In this document: in pieces, positions 33,301-41,069 of the stretch
How positions within the stretch are numbered: the stretch's first letter is position 1
Layout of the letters: each line of letters begins with the position of its first letter
DNA from: CAXQUZ01 sp942491145
GTDB lineage: Bacteria > Myxococcota_A > UBA796 > UBA2385
Reading direction: 5' to 3'
Length of the DNA stretch: 64,000 nt
Assembly: GCA_942491145.1 (NCBI GenBank)
Contig: CALOBC010000015.1
Location: forward strand, 154,848-218,847
The notes under the pieces: generated by a model
What the model was told of the DNA's origin: nothing
The model's database searches: none
The model's input: the letters and a program-made list of their open reading frames with translations, nothing else
Program-made: the position numbers and the translations under genes

Positions 33301-33524
33301 GTGACGACCTGGTCCTCGTGGACCTCGAACATCGGCAAGATGTCGGCGGCGAAGACGGGCCCCAGCTCACGCCGATAGGCGGCGACATCGGCCCGTGTGA
33401 CGCCATCGGGCGGGTTCTGCTCCAGGCTGCGGAGCACGGCATCGGCGAAGTCGCGGACGACCAGATCGATCAAGCGCGGTGCATGAACAGTGAAGTCGGC
33501 GCCCGGGAGGTCCTCGTGCATCAC
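27351..33524 (-). CDS. Giant DNA methyltransferase-helicase (DarB-like polyvalent protein)
   Basis: A 2,057-residue protein. After an unrecognised 330-residue N-terminus comes YSGWGGLS, then an adenine methyltransferase domain with motif I EPSAGIGRF (about residue 412) and the catalytic NPPYGPRG (about 475). An SF2/SNF2-type helicase follows: GVGVGKT (about 1055), VVDEAQNF (about 1329), LLSATPAKNS and QRNGRGVRQGN (about 1662). This architecture matches phage P1 DarB and plasmid-borne antirestriction proteins that enter the recipient with the DNA and shield it from restriction. It is the last gene of the minus-strand operon and overlaps the 942-aa gene by four bases. All core motifs are intact. 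Packaging is inferred from the DarB precedent. Confidence 0.85.
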   Translation of the reverse strand: MMHEDLPGADFTVHAPRLIDLVVRDFADAVLRSLEQNPPDGVTRADVAAYRRELGPVFAADILPMFEVHEDQVVTRAAASGALSGQTQGIAAVLEARWQSVTDQVFSELIEGTGWAAVHPEAMEQRPLGTTSRRKLAVQLADTVVWGAYLHELPQRLQAKDLLKASGRHQVVHRAMDKAGRAFVEAWHNERERRGLASLRTPVAQVAEPRSLVEQRYREAVRSKRTPEAKAWLRAFIAENATDAVVLSLKGGIKRTSSGPVVSLEVELAASADTLQRIRTELDRGRRPAHVNVTARATAPAPMVPVEARKAGDRARANLAAMELLATHPDGHRYTAAERRTLGGYSGWGGLSLEDNAANLAAFEGRLPLPKAQGLIHEYYTPSLVCAETVRVLEPFIASLPRAQNGALLALEPSAGIGRFLEAAEPLGARWTAVEYSPLSARLLRARFPAVDVVHSPFERFVRGMGHDYSLVLANPPYGPRGAAITDDPDRAYREQMAYAYFLRRASEAVAPGGISVFLIPSGFLSGRSSHRIGLRDKVLRQNHLMGAYRLPSGLFPGAMLVTDLVFLRRRATPLDAVAAEDKRILSGHYFMEHPEMVLGLEVGSPGEDDDQTKMPRWGYQVEGTFEKLPDLVERPHCDVCSIAKGHVIELPAESDDDTAEDASAFVTRARDLGARVAVYLRGLAEGADVRDVWPGLHADLLDFGRRRTPEGDHALRQEARGDTGNRGVAALLAVYGADGSLIPKLRTAPTYTPPYTGSRDDAVALADWIYRLEGKVSLHDIAHWHADRDGAGNPSRAAVRSAQAWVGKQVGHLREAGWAFVAPFDQHGLQPARDYLSGHLWPKVDALDQAIAEAAARTGTVGHLLAQKREAYTAQRAALIQAIAPVQFADIELVSPVLRYVSLSLIQDWLTERWSNERKPVRLVRESGFLLPEGRTYEDYVAAPLRSGVIHFLGYINNDKSAFKPEKIDDESLGEARRRYADEVAEDFVAWLNKDPKRQDRYTASYNRALRGYVQPQYSTAPLPIARWAPKITPRPHQSAGARRVIANRRGLLAFGVGVGKTYTGLMVLARARQEGWARRPIVLVPNSLAWKWYKDFKNALPDYRVAVVGSSLIHRPPPFGEQLVRASAATPVWIKDNRRSRVRTQVARSIPGEWTPISRVLGDDAQRLTPHIKGLIEDGAIEHDEGELVPSSRTDTPEERAAKWRRFQAGEVDAVILTYSALGRTRIDEDKIEEYVERRPSIRRQREIEQRSAKQALEAGKLGMVTITDRMSDDARRKAQQKNRSSERRMALATEKAKAWIAEILELPSGQEYDPGITWEDIGCDLLVVDEAQNFKNLYTPERRDDGAVPKFMGGNQSSNRAWQLDFRAASVRDRAGGRGIVLLSATPAKNSPLEFFTLLSYLGEDVWQDVGVDTVEAFIAVFLQITRKLVIDHMMNAEEKDCVTGFVNMDVLRDIIFRYADFKSPDQVGLKLPEVKATPVWVDLDARQDQLYGEMAERIEELLESGDSDAQGKILGMMMVLSMITLHPRLAKKWKWTEVQKADVDPMSPKIRALVSKVRQQPGCGHLVFCEPVASHWWIQEALVQAGIPRERIAILNGSTAKDTAKRQSIAERFNGNPEEGIAPEFDVVVANSIAYEGVDLQTRTCAIHHLDLPWEPATIEQRNGRGVRQGNTLDNIAIYFYLARNSMDGARFSLIQGKHGWMKMLLNDQIKETANPLATADQGRDELLLMLSRDPERTAATIAGIRSTQELEARRKGIWRLLRRVSAMATRFQTAREVGSTEPERAAILRSEAETLLAKLQETDAETWPWVRWVEAARDRELKRPSWNPAQGAVEQVPLLVTGTCLTLRDPDGEGDGQEWRVGVEDSDEPRRHGVCRVGELVWHSAIGGVVPKSTRSHTWPPGLHLDLTHVSANRVRERCPLVGPEELGADALKGLASAIGLHWSRAGWHLADDAWRVAMWPLAEATVRESLGRSYSGYGSQRDLLRVPVLSEGRLVVVKSSYSLRTGPGDIVPPTDAGWSRFLAAIPKGMGWSQANEVGKWWWGRGVPRGGG

Positions 33525-36349
33525 TGACCCCCGCCGAAGAACATGGACATCTGGTTGGCGACCTCAGCCTTGGCGGCTGCGGCGATGATGGCGTTCTTGT
33601 CGGCCTTGTCGGTGGGCTTGCTGGGCTTGGGGGACGGCCGACGGGAGGCGCTGGGCTTGGGCCGCTTCGGGGTGGGCGTGGCCTTGGGCCTTGAGATGAC
33701 CGTCGGGGCAACGGTGGGCATCTCACCCGTGACGCCGGGCAGGAGGTTGCGCCCTTGGAACAGGGCCTCCCAGGCCGCATTGGTCTTGGGCCGGGCACTC
33801 CCCTTGAGCCCCAGCAACGCACTGAGGGCCTTCACCGTTGCCTTGTTGCTGGTGCGAATCGACTCCTCGTAGACGCCGGTGCGCAGCGCTTCAGCGACCT
33901 TCACGGCCATCCCACGCCGGCTCAGCCCGATCGGGGCCGGCTGCTCAGGGATGCCGGCCGCGGCGTAGGCAGCATCCAGATCATCGACCACGTCGGACCA
34001 GGTCGTGACCCCGACCGGCGTGCTCTGTGCCGCGCTCGCGGACGGCCCGTGCTTCTTGCGGAAGGCCGCCACCTTGTGTCGAGCGGCGGTCGCCTCCACC
34101 GGGCGCCCACCGGTGATGCCCGGAAGCCCACCGTGCTGGGTCAGCAACGCCTGCAAGCTCTCCCGGCTGGGCGAGAGAAGAGGCAGGGGCAAGTCCAAGC
34201 GCCGCGCCAGCCGCCAGATGGCCCACGCCCACGGCTCGTTGCCGCTGGTCCAGCGCAGCTCGGACACGTCCGCCCGGTACAGCAGGTCCGTCAGGTAGGC
34301 CGCTAGGTCTCGGCGAGACAGCGCGTAGATGGTCGCGAGGCCATGGGGCTCGTCGGGGAGTCCCCAGGCCCGCATCACCTCGTCGAGGAACCGCCAGACC
34401 TCCCGCCACGTCGAGACCTTGGCAGCGCTTCGGTCCCAACAGAGTCTGAGTCCGGTCGGCGCCGCGTGGTCCATCATCTCGTAGACCCCGGCCGGCTGAC
34501 GGTCGGTGTAGAACTCCGGAATCCACACGATGACCTTCACGGTCTCGGGCTGATTCTGCGCCGTGTCCACCGCAGTCTTCGGCATTCCGAGGGCCTTCAT
34601 GGCGGCCCGGGTCCAGCCGGTCGCGTTCCGGCGGGTAGGCTCGTTCTCGAAGGCGTCGCGCTCGGCAGCGGTGCGTGCAATGAGCTCGTCCACGGTCTGC
34701 GCACGCTCGGCCTTGGACGCCACCTTTGGGCTCGACTGGGCCACCGTCGGTGCCGGAGTCCCCTCGTTGATGTTCGAGATGAGGAGCCCGGCGGGTCTTG
34801 CTCGCTGAACCACCACCAACCGCTCCTGGGTGTCGCCGTCTCTCGCGTCAAACTCGACACTCTCCAGCTTCACCACGACCTGCTTGTGGGCTGTGGGCTG
34901 GGCACTCAGCTCGACCGCACCCAGGCCCATGTGGTGAAACGCACTGCGCACCCAGCCCTTGGCGCTTCGCTCGTCGCGCTTGGCGTTCCACTTGTCGACG
35001 TGCTTGGCGGTGGCCTTCAGGAGCTGGGCGGCGGTGAGGATGCCCTGGGCCGTCGGCAATGCAGCGGGGCTTGTGGCAGCGCGAGTCGGCATCGCGGGCA
35101 CGCCGCCATCGACCCGCACGAGGAAGCCCAGCGGACTGAGCACGTTCGCGAGGTAGGCCCACCGGGGGTCAGTGGTGGTCCCTTGTGCGTCAATGTCGAC
35201 GATGAAGAGGTCTTGACCGCGCACCTTCCGCGCGCCCGTGACCTTGCCCGGCCACTGGTTCTGCAACAGGAAGCCCTCGACCAGGCCCCGGGCATGAGTG
35301 GTGCTCTTCGCGGGCGGAGGCGCCAGCTTGCCGATGACGTTGAAGCCATCGCGAATGTACTTGCGCAACCTCTCGCGCTTCTCGGCGGTGTCGTCGTCGT
35401 GGAAGTCGTTGCCGTAGCGCTCTCGCACCACCGCCAGCGTCGGTGGGGTGCCCTTCGGCGGATTGCCCCGCGAGGGCCCCACCGAGATGAACTCGTTGGG
35501 GCCGTTGGACCAAGCGACATGATTGCTACCCCGGAATACCCGCTCAACGGTCGGCGGCAGCGGCCCCAGATCGGGTGGTGGCGACGAGTTGCCGGATTTG
35601 CCGGTTTTGGGGTTGGCCGCCGATTTCGGCGCCGTGCGCTTCTTCGGGACCTTGAACCGATCGACCCCGCGCCCGGTGACGGGAGCCTCCCGCACCCGCC
35701 CCGCACGACCGGTGTAGCCCGTCTCCATCGCACCCCGGCGGCGGGTGTCCCGCACGGTGCAGGCCTCGCCGACGATGCCTTCGAGCTGGCGCAAGGCGAC
35801 CGCGACGGCACCCTTGAAGGTCAGCGCCTCACCAAAGTCGGCGGACGTGTCGGTGAACCAGCGCGCGTCCCGCTTGAGAATCCACCGCCAAGCAGGGCCA
35901 GCGTTCGTCTCGAAAGACACCACCGTAAGGGCCACATAGGTGCTCACCTCGCGGGTGAGCTCCACCACCGGCCGCTCTCCGTCCCACCGCACCGAGCCCT
36001 TCCACTTCCCTCGCAAGGTGATGGGGGTGCGCTTGCCGAGGGCCATGTGGCCCCGTTGGCGAAGCGCCTGGACCGCGCCATCGGGATCGTGCTCCGGACT
36101 CAGCGGGCCGATGACGTCGACCTTGCCGTCCGGGTGGTCTTTGCCGTCCGACGTCCAACAACGGAACGTCGGCGCCTGACCCCGGGCGGTCTTGTCCGCC
36201 ACCAGCAGCATCGAGCGATGCTCATGGGGCAGAATCACCAAGCCCCAGGTGCCACCGTCGGGGGTGCGACCATGGCCCTGAATGCGCCGTGGCACGTCTT
36301 CAGCGGCGTTGTCGATGCGGAGATAGGTCGGTCGTCGGGTGGATGCCAT
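33521..36349 (-). CDS. Large unknown protein (942 aa) coupled to the DarB-like gene
   Basis: It starts MASTRRPTYLRID with GGAG upstream. The N-terminal 230 residues look globular. A Pro/Lys-rich linker (FKVPKKRTAPKSAANPKTGK) leads to a second domain, then a segment with RRNATGWTRAAMKALGMPKTA that also occurs in similar form earlier (AKGWVRSAFHHMGLG). The C-terminus is Pro/Lys-rich, ending MSMFFGGGQ. I recognise no catalytic motif. A truncated second copy of its start is at 20150. Translational coupling to the DarB-like gene suggests the two act together, perhaps as co-injected defence proteins. Confidence 0.7.
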   Translation of the reverse strand: MASTRRPTYLRIDNAAEDVPRRIQGHGRTPDGGTWGLVILPHEHRSMLLVADKTARGQAPTFRCWTSDGKDHPDGKVDVIGPLSPEHDPDGAVQALRQRGHMALGKRTPITLRGKWKGSVRWDGERPVVELTREVSTYVALTVVSFETNAGPAWRWILKRDARWFTDTSADFGEALTFKGAVAVALRQLEGIVGEACTVRDTRRRGAMETGYTGRAGRVREAPVTGRGVDRFKVPKKRTAPKSAANPKTGKSGNSSPPPDLGPLPPTVERVFRGSNHVAWSNGPNEFISVGPSRGNPPKGTPPTLAVVRERYGNDFHDDDTAEKRERLRKYIRDGFNVIGKLAPPPAKSTTHARGLVEGFLLQNQWPGKVTGARKVRGQDLFIVDIDAQGTTTDPRWAYLANVLSPLGFLVRVDGGVPAMPTRAATSPAALPTAQGILTAAQLLKATAKHVDKWNAKRDERSAKGWVRSAFHHMGLGAVELSAQPTAHKQVVVKLESVEFDARDGDTQERLVVVQRARPAGLLISNINEGTPAPTVAQSSPKVASKAERAQTVDELIARTAAERDAFENEPTRRNATGWTRAAMKALGMPKTAVDTAQNQPETVKVIVWIPEFYTDRQPAGVYEMMDHAAPTGLRLCWDRSAAKVSTWREVWRFLDEVMRAWGLPDEPHGLATIYALSRRDLAAYLTDLLYRADVSELRWTSGNEPWAWAIWRLARRLDLPLPLLSPSRESLQALLTQHGGLPGITGGRPVEATAARHKVAAFRKKHGPSASAAQSTPVGVTTWSDVVDDLDAAYAAAGIPEQPAPIGLSRRGMAVKVAEALRTGVYEESIRTSNKATVKALSALLGLKGSARPKTNAAWEALFQGRNLLPGVTGEMPTVAPTVISRPKATPTPKRPKPSASRRPSPKPSKPTDKADKNAIIAAAAKAEVANQMSMFFGGGQ

Positions 36350-36474
36350 GGGCGGACTCCTGCCTTAGTGGGTACGCCCGGCCCGCGATGAGTTGCTGGA
36401 ATTCGGCGGTTCCGCGCACCCCAAAGGGCGGGACCCCATCGAGCCCCGCCCTGGCGGTTGTCCCCATCCCCGCG

Positions 36475-36774
36475 CTACTCTGGCGCCTCGGCTACCTCGT
36501 CGAGCATCGCCTTGCTCACCCGAAGGTGCAGGGTCGGCCGGAACTTCGACAGTGCCACCGCCGCCCGCTCAATGCGCACCGCCGTGAACACCATCGCCGC
36601 CGGCAACGACAGGTCACCCAGGGGAAGGGTGCCCAGGCTCGTCTCGACGCTCCACGTGTGCGGTGCATCCCCCGCAAAGGCGATGCCCACCAGCAGCCCG
36701 ACCAGCGGCACGGCGATGCTCGTCATCGCCACGGGCAGCCCCGGCACCATCCCGGCCAGGTCCGACAGGCGCAT
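36475..36774 (-). CDS. Small membrane protein (99 aa), possible holin
   Basis: A hydrophobic span (VAMTSIAVPLVGLLVGIAFAG) lies near residue 15 and a second weaker one at LPAAMVFTAVRIERAAVAL, with a charged tail. The ATG overlaps the preceding stop (ATGA). Its paralogue is at 14074. The position downstream of the lysin gene suits a holin. After its stop there is a 125-bp gap to the 942-aa gene. Confidence 0.6.
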   Translation of the reverse strand: MRLSDLAGMVPGLPVAMTSIAVPLVGLLVGIAFAGDAPHTWSVETSLGTLPLGDLSLPAAMVFTAVRIERAAVALSKFRPTLHLRVSKAMLDEVAEAPE

Positions 36775-37145
36775 CACGACCCACCGCTCTGGGCGGCCCG
36801 GCGCCGCTCGATGAGGCCCCAAGCCAAGCCCAGGCCCTTCCCGGCGAGGCGCTGGTCGTTGGCCTCCAGAAACGCGCCCAAGGGGCCGGGAATCCGCTTC
36901 TCGAAGTCCACCGCGCCGTCCAACACGATGGAGGCCGCGGTGATGGCCTCTTCACGGCTGAGCCCGTCGTCGGCGGCCTGGTCGAGGAAGCTGAACAGCT
37001 CAGGCCAGGGCAAGGCCTTGAGCCACCGCTGGAACCGCTGGCCGCGCTTGAGTTGCGGGACCGCAGCGGCCGAGGACAGTGCCGTGCGCGTCGCCACACC
37101 ACCAGCGAGGGCACGGGACAGGGACGGGGTGGGGGTGACAGGCAT
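36774..37145 (-). CDS. Hypothetical helical protein (123 aa)
   Basis: The conserved core includes LPWPELFSFLDQAADDGLSR and AASIVLDGAVDFEKR. It shares roughly three of five residues with the 122-aa paralogue at 13709 across the central 80 positions. The N-terminus is Thr/Ala-rich and variable. No domain is recognised. Its conservation in two diverged copies of the block shows it is a functional part of the module. Confidence 0.68.
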   Translation of the reverse strand: MPVTPTPSLSRALAGGVATRTALSSAAAVPQLKRGQRFQRWLKALPWPELFSFLDQAADDGLSREEAITAASIVLDGAVDFEKRIPGPLGAFLEANDQRLAGKGLGLAWGLIERRRAAQSGGS

Positions 37146-37246
37146 GGGAGGCGGTCCAGGGCAGAAGTAGCGGTGAAACAGGGGCCAACAGAAGGGGGCT
37201 GAGGTGCGCGGCCCGGTCGATGTCGGGCCGCACGACCTCGGCATCA

Positions 37247-37807
37247 TCAGACGACGACGGAGGGCACGGAGTACGTGATCCAGGCGGTGAGCGAGCCCGC
37301 GTCGGGCGTGCCCGTCGTCGCGACGGTGAACTGCACCGGACCGGCAGAACCGAACGCAGCGCTGCGCAGGTTGAAGCTCTGGACGCCGGCATCGTTCGTC
37401 GGGTCGAGCTGGCCGGCGGTGATGAACAGGTCGTCATCGGCCGCCGTCCCGACCAGCACCGAAGCCCCACCGTTGAACGCTTCCTCCACCTTCACGTCGA
37501 TGCTCTGGACCACCGCACCGGTGGGCAGGTCGTTGGTGTCGATGGTCACCGTGCCCGTGTCCGCCAGATCTGTGTCGTCGAAGGTGAGCGCGGTCTCGCG
37601 CACAGCGTTGGCGGCGCCCAGGTTGGCCGTGGCCCAACCCTTGGTGGCGACGTCGGTGTCGCCGACGGGATCGGCCGCCCGCAGCTTGGCCAGCGCGGTG
37701 TTGTCGGGATTCTTGATCTCGGCCACGCCCGAGTTGGCGTTGATCGTGACATCGCCGATCTTGAAGAAGTTGGCGAGGGTTCGTTCGATGTATTCATAGA
37801 CGCGCAT
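37247..37807 (-). CDS. Putative virion/fibre protein (186 aa)
   Basis: It starts MRVYEYIERTLANFFKIGDV, a likely N-terminal anchoring helix. NSGVAEIKNPDNTALAKLRA and VGDTDVATKGWATANL follow; the latter resembles the DAATKGYVD hinge of phage fibres. A beta-rich C-terminal domain ends TYSVPSVVV. The paralogue at 13013 keeps the whole layout. Either a short fibre, a decoration or a receptor-binding protein is possible. Confidence 0.7.
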   Translation of the reverse strand: MRVYEYIERTLANFFKIGDVTINANSGVAEIKNPDNTALAKLRAADPVGDTDVATKGWATANLGAANAVRETALTFDDTDLADTGTVTIDTNDLPTGAVVQSIDVKVEEAFNGGASVLVGTAADDDLFITAGQLDPTNDAGVQSFNLRSAAFGSAGPVQFTVATTGTPDAGSLTAWITYSVPSVVV

Positions 37808-37810
37808 GGG

Positions 37811-38167
37811 TCACTCTGAGGTGTCGCCATCGAGGGCGAGGTGCAGTGTCGACGCCTCCCCGGGCGGGGTGGCGGTTGTGGTTTGCCAGCGCAGCCAACG
37901 GACCGCGCCGACGAAGAGAGGACTGGCACCGACGACAGCCGGCGCCTCGGCGCTGACAACGCCCTGCCACAGGGTCGTCCAGGCCGAATCTGGGGCACTG
38001 GGGTGCAGCACCGTGCCTTCGAGCACCACCGTGGTGGCGGCGGTGGGATGGCCCACCCAGGCGCCCACACCGACGAGGCCCAGGCCCACCGGGCGCTCGA
38101 AGACAGGCGCTGCGGACCAGGTCTCCCCCGAAGCCCGCAGCACCAGCGACTCGCGAAAGCCCACCAT
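37811..38167 (-). CDS. Hypothetical beta-rich protein (118 aa)
   Basis: The ATG overlaps the stop of the M15 gene (ATGA). Conserved positions with the paralogue at 12653 include VGVGAWVGHPTAATTVVLEG, FVGAVRWLRWQ and the end LHLALDGDTSE. Predicted as a small beta-sandwich. No family is recognised. Confidence 0.68.
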   Translation of the reverse strand: MVGFRESLVLRASGETWSAAPVFERPVGLGLVGVGAWVGHPTAATTVVLEGTVLHPSAPDSAWTTLWQGVVSAEAPAVVGASPLFVGAVRWLRWQTTTATPPGEASTLHLALDGDTSE

Positions 38168-38643
38168 CAGCGGGTCCACAGCCGGTAGGCCTTGTTGCCG
38201 TCATCGTCGCGGAAACACACCAGCGCCCGCTTGCGGTTCTTGGCCGCGGAGACCCACGAGACATGCACGTGTCCGCCGAGACCGGTCTCGTAGGCGATGA
38301 TCTTGTCGAAGGGAATCCCCTCCTTCAACACAAGACGCACGATGTCGAAGGCGCTGAGCCCCCGGGTCTTGAGGTCGGCGGCCAGGCCCTTGGTGTGCAG
38401 GCTGCCCCGGGCCCCGCCGATGGCCGTGTTGACTGCGAGACTGCGCCATCCCGAGGTGAGGCGCACGGGGCCACCCACCGCCCGACGCAAGGGGTCGAGG
38501 GTGTTGATGCAGAGTCCGACAATGGCCCGCTGACCGGCAAGGTCGGGGTGGGTCTGGATGTCGGAGCGGCGGGTGACGAGGAACTCCGACCACGCGAAGA
38601 ACTCGCCGGGCCGGTCTTGAATCCACTGGGGTGTGCGGCTCAT
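38167..38643 (-). CDS. Peptidase M15-type lysin
   Basis: A 158-residue zinc D-Ala-D-Ala/L-Ala-D-Glu peptidase of the M15 type. FAWSEFLVTRR opens the domain and SGWRSLAVNTAIGGARGS leads to the metal site, with His83 (SLHTKG), Asp90 (LAADL) and His127 (GGHVHVSW) as ligands. It should cut peptidoglycan cross-links or stem peptides for lysis or entry. The start at 38643 overlaps the preceding stop (ATGA); an open frame upstream is not conserved. A truncated paralogue follows the IS at 12378. Confidence 0.85.
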   Translation of the reverse strand: MSRTPQWIQDRPGEFFAWSEFLVTRRSDIQTHPDLAGQRAIVGLCINTLDPLRRAVGGPVRLTSGWRSLAVNTAIGGARGSLHTKGLAADLKTRGLSAFDIVRLVLKEGIPFDKIIAYETGLGGHVHVSWVSAAKNRKRALVCFRDDDGNKAYRLWTR

Positions 38644-38885
38644 GCCCGCCTCCCGTTGACGGCTTGCGTTTGTGTTGCGTTGCGCCGCTGGCCCCCCGGT
38701 GAAACGCAAGCGAAACGTTCGCCGCTCACCGCAGACAGCCAGGTGCGCACCACGTCGAGCCCGGCGTACCGGTGGGCCAGCTCTTCGCGGAGCTCGGCCA
38801 TGGTGAGTCGGGGGTCCTCGGGCACCGGCTGACCGGCCAGCAACCGATGCACGGCCATGCAGGTCACCTTCTGGCGGTCGCTCAC
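38640..38885 (-). CDS. Hypothetical protein (81 aa)
   Basis: It starts at a GTG overlapping the NlpC/P60 stop and its own stop overlaps the M15 ATG, so it lies exactly between two cell-wall enzymes. The sequence is mostly helical (MAVHRLLAGQ, MAELREELAHRYAGLDVVR). The tight coupling argues it is a real gene; the function is not recognised. Confidence 0.55.
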   Translation of the reverse strand: MSDRQKVTCMAVHRLLAGQPVPEDPRLTMAELREELAHRYAGLDVVRTWLSAVSGERFACVSPGGQRRNATQTQAVNGRRA

Positions 38886-39496
38886 CTCGACCGGGGCAGC
38901 CTGGCGTAGCGGAGGAAGTCCCGGCGGTAGTCCCCCCGGGGCATCAGGCGCACGATGGCGCTCGGGTCGTCGCCGTTGGTCTGGGCGCCACCGCCGGAGG
39001 CCGAGAGCACCGCGCTGTGGCCTGTCGACGCATCGGGCCCGGTCACGACGGCGGTGACGTGGCGGTTCTTGTAGACCGCGACGTCGCCGACCTTCTGGTG
39101 GCCGGTCTCGACGGGCGTGCAGAGCTGGTCGATGTCCCGGGCACCCCGATCTGGCGCGTCCCACCGGTAGCGCAGCAGCAGGGCCGACCACGCGAGCGTG
39201 AGCCCGCTGCAGTCCCAGCCCTTGCCGCCGTGGACACCGGCCCACCCTTGGGGCCAGCCCCGGTCGGTCCGGCCGCCCCCGTAGGAGTAGCGGAATCCCA
39301 GCACGGACTGGGCCAGTCGGCGGGCGGTGGCCTCGAGCGCGCGAGGGTCAAGCGGATGGCTGCCCCCGCTGGGCTGGAGCAAGCGGTCGTCACGCACCGG
39401 GAGCACGGGCGGCGGGGGCTGGCGGGACATCGCCCACACCACCCCACCGGCCCCGGCCAGCCCGAGAACCGCCAGTGCTGCGGCAACCCGGGACAT
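38882..39496 (-). CDS. NlpC/P60-family cysteine peptidase, membrane-anchored
   Basis: A 204-residue protein. Residues 4-24 form an N-terminal membrane anchor or signal (AAALAVLGLAGAGGVVWAM). The catalytic Cys96 lies in GKGWDCSGLTLAW, His146 in GDVAVYKNRHVTAVV, and a polar residue at His160 (TGHSAVLSASGGG) completes the NlpC/P60 pattern. Such enzymes cleave D-gamma-glutamyl-diaminopimelate bonds. As the second murein hydrolase in the operon, with an anchor, it may be a virion-associated entry enzyme rather than the lysin. Confidence 0.82.
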   Translation of the reverse strand: MSRVAAALAVLGLAGAGGVVWAMSRQPPPPVLPVRDDRLLQPSGGSHPLDPRALEATARRLAQSVLGFRYSYGGGRTDRGWPQGWAGVHGGKGWDCSGLTLAWSALLLRYRWDAPDRGARDIDQLCTPVETGHQKVGDVAVYKNRHVTAVVTGPDASTGHSAVLSASGGGAQTNGDDPSAIVRLMPRGDYRRDFLRYARLPRSR

Positions 39497-40179
39497 CACT
39501 TCTTCCCAGAGGGCCAGAGGCTCACCACCGCTGCGGTGGCCAGGGCTGCCGCCGCCACCCCCGCCGCGACCTTCACCCCGGTGCTGACCTGGCTGCCGAC
39601 GCTGGGGTTCGGGTTGGGCTGGGGCAGGGTGCTCGGGGGCAGGGTGCGGCCGTCTTTGGTGGCGGCCACCCGCTCGTCGAGCTCCTTGGTCTGGAGGCGC
39701 ACCTGGGCCAGCGCCTGCTCGGCGTCGCCCTGGGCCGCGATGGCGTAGGCGCTGCCCAGCTCACTGACGGCATAGGTGACGCCGGCCACGGTGATGATGA
39801 CCAGCACCGCCGTTGTGGCGGCGATGCCGATGATGCCCTCGGTCCGGGCCAGGGTCTCGTCGAGCTTGGTGGCCTTGCGGGCGGACTCTGGGCTGTGAAA
39901 GCGCTCGTAGAGCACCCGGTAGGCCGCCACCATGCGGTCGATGCGCTCGGCCACGTCGGGGTTGTCCTTGGCCAGCGGCGCTGCCTTCGCGACGTAGGCA
40001 TTGGTCGCCAGGCGCAGGGCGTCCACCGTCGTGCCAAAGGCCTGCACCTGGGGCTGCACCTTGGTGCCCACCTCGCCGGACTGCTTGGCGCCCCGGACGT
40101 AGGACATGGCCCGGCTCAGGCGGTCCCCGAACAGGCCACGGGCCCACTCCTCCAGCTCTTGCAAGGCCGCGGCGAACAT
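39496..40179 (-). CDS. Membrane protein (227 aa)
   Basis: A helical N-terminal 110 residues are followed by a strong membrane span (IIGIAATTAVLVIITVAGVTYAV), a coiled-coil-like stretch (AEQALAQVRLQTKELDERVA), a Pro-rich linker and a second hydrophobic span near the C-terminus (VAAGVAAAALATAAVVSLW) with a Lys tail. Both ends overlap neighbours by four bases. Possibly a viral membrane or entry-channel protein; no family is recognised. Confidence 0.62.
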   Translation of the reverse strand: MFAAALQELEEWARGLFGDRLSRAMSYVRGAKQSGEVGTKVQPQVQAFGTTVDALRLATNAYVAKAAPLAKDNPDVAERIDRMVAAYRVLYERFHSPESARKATKLDETLARTEGIIGIAATTAVLVIITVAGVTYAVSELGSAYAIAAQGDAEQALAQVRLQTKELDERVAATKDGRTLPPSTLPQPNPNPSVGSQVSTGVKVAAGVAAAALATAAVVSLWPSGKK

Positions 40180-41060
40180 CAGACGGCCCGCGAGTGGAAC
40201 GACCGGGGCAACGACAGGGGGTAGGCCGCGTCTTGCACCGTGCCTGCGGGAAGCACGTAGCCATCGGACAGGGCATCGTAGCCATGCCTGGGCAGATCAG
40301 CGTAGTCTACGCGCTGATCGGCACTCCAGTAGGCAACGTCGTCCTCTCCCGAGAACTGGTCCCGCACCCGCCGCCGACCGGCCCGCATGTCGCGGGACTG
40401 GGCATCGAAGGGGTTGATGGACTGGAGAATCCCGCCCTCGCCGAGGTCCTTGCGGTGCTCGAAGGCGTTGAGCTCGCGCTCCCGCCGATGGGCCGCCATC
40501 TTGGCCTTCTTCTTCGACCACCAGTCCTTCACACCGGCGATGTCATCACCCTCGATGCCCGCACGGCGGGTGTCGCGGCGACTCGGAGACACGCCGGCAC
40601 CGAGGTGCTCGCGCCACCGGGCCAACGTGCGCCGGGCGTGGACAACATGGGCCAGCGAGGCGACCGCCCAGGCCACGCCAATGGCCGTCACTGCGGTGTT
40701 CACGGTCTTCATCACCGTGGCCACGGGATCGAGAATCCCCGAGACACCCAGGGGTGTGGTCGCCTTGGGATCGGTCCAGCGGCCGAGCACGCGCCCGTAC
40801 ACGTCGAGGGAGAGCCCGGCGAAGGGTTCCCACTCGGTGCCCGCAGCGGCCGTCGCAAAGGCGCTGGCCTCTCGGCCGAGGGCCTCCAGCTCCGACTCGA
40901 AGCTGGTGACCGTGGCACCGTGGGCCTTCACCAGCATCCCCGGCGCACTGCCCGTGGACTTCACGGCGGTCCAGGCCTGGCCCAGCGTGGGCCCGAGCAG
41001 GCCCTCCCACCACTGGCGGAGGGCGGTGGTCCAGACGGGTTCAATGGTGGTCTTGCTCAC
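40179..41060 (-). CDS. Membrane-associated protein (293 aa)
   Basis: An amphipathic N-terminus (WTTALRQWWEGLLGPTLGQ) and a hydrophobic span near residue 125 (AVTAIGVAWAVASLAHVV) precede a long basic region (WWSKKKAKMAAHRRERELN) and a C-terminal segment rich in Asp, Tyr and Arg. It is translationally coupled to the 227-aa membrane protein. The charge pattern fits a protein spanning a membrane and touching nucleic acid, but this is a guess; no family is recognised. Confidence 0.6.
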   Translation of the reverse strand: MSKTTIEPVWTTALRQWWEGLLGPTLGQAWTAVKSTGSAPGMLVKAHGATVTSFESELEALGREASAFATAAAGTEWEPFAGLSLDVYGRVLGRWTDPKATTPLGVSGILDPVATVMKTVNTAVTAIGVAWAVASLAHVVHARRTLARWREHLGAGVSPSRRDTRRAGIEGDDIAGVKDWWSKKKAKMAAHRRERELNAFEHRKDLGEGGILQSINPFDAQSRDMRAGRRRVRDQFSGEDDVAYWSADQRVDYADLPRHGYDALSDGYVLPAGTVQDAAYPLSLPRSFHSRAV

Positions 41061-41069
41061 AGCGACCTC

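Noticed and set aside
28818..33527. Several 480-540-codon open frames on the plus strand opposite the methyltransferase-helicase
   Set aside because: They are shadows of a high-GC gene. They have no start signals or domain motifs, while the minus-strand frame carries clear catalytic motifs.
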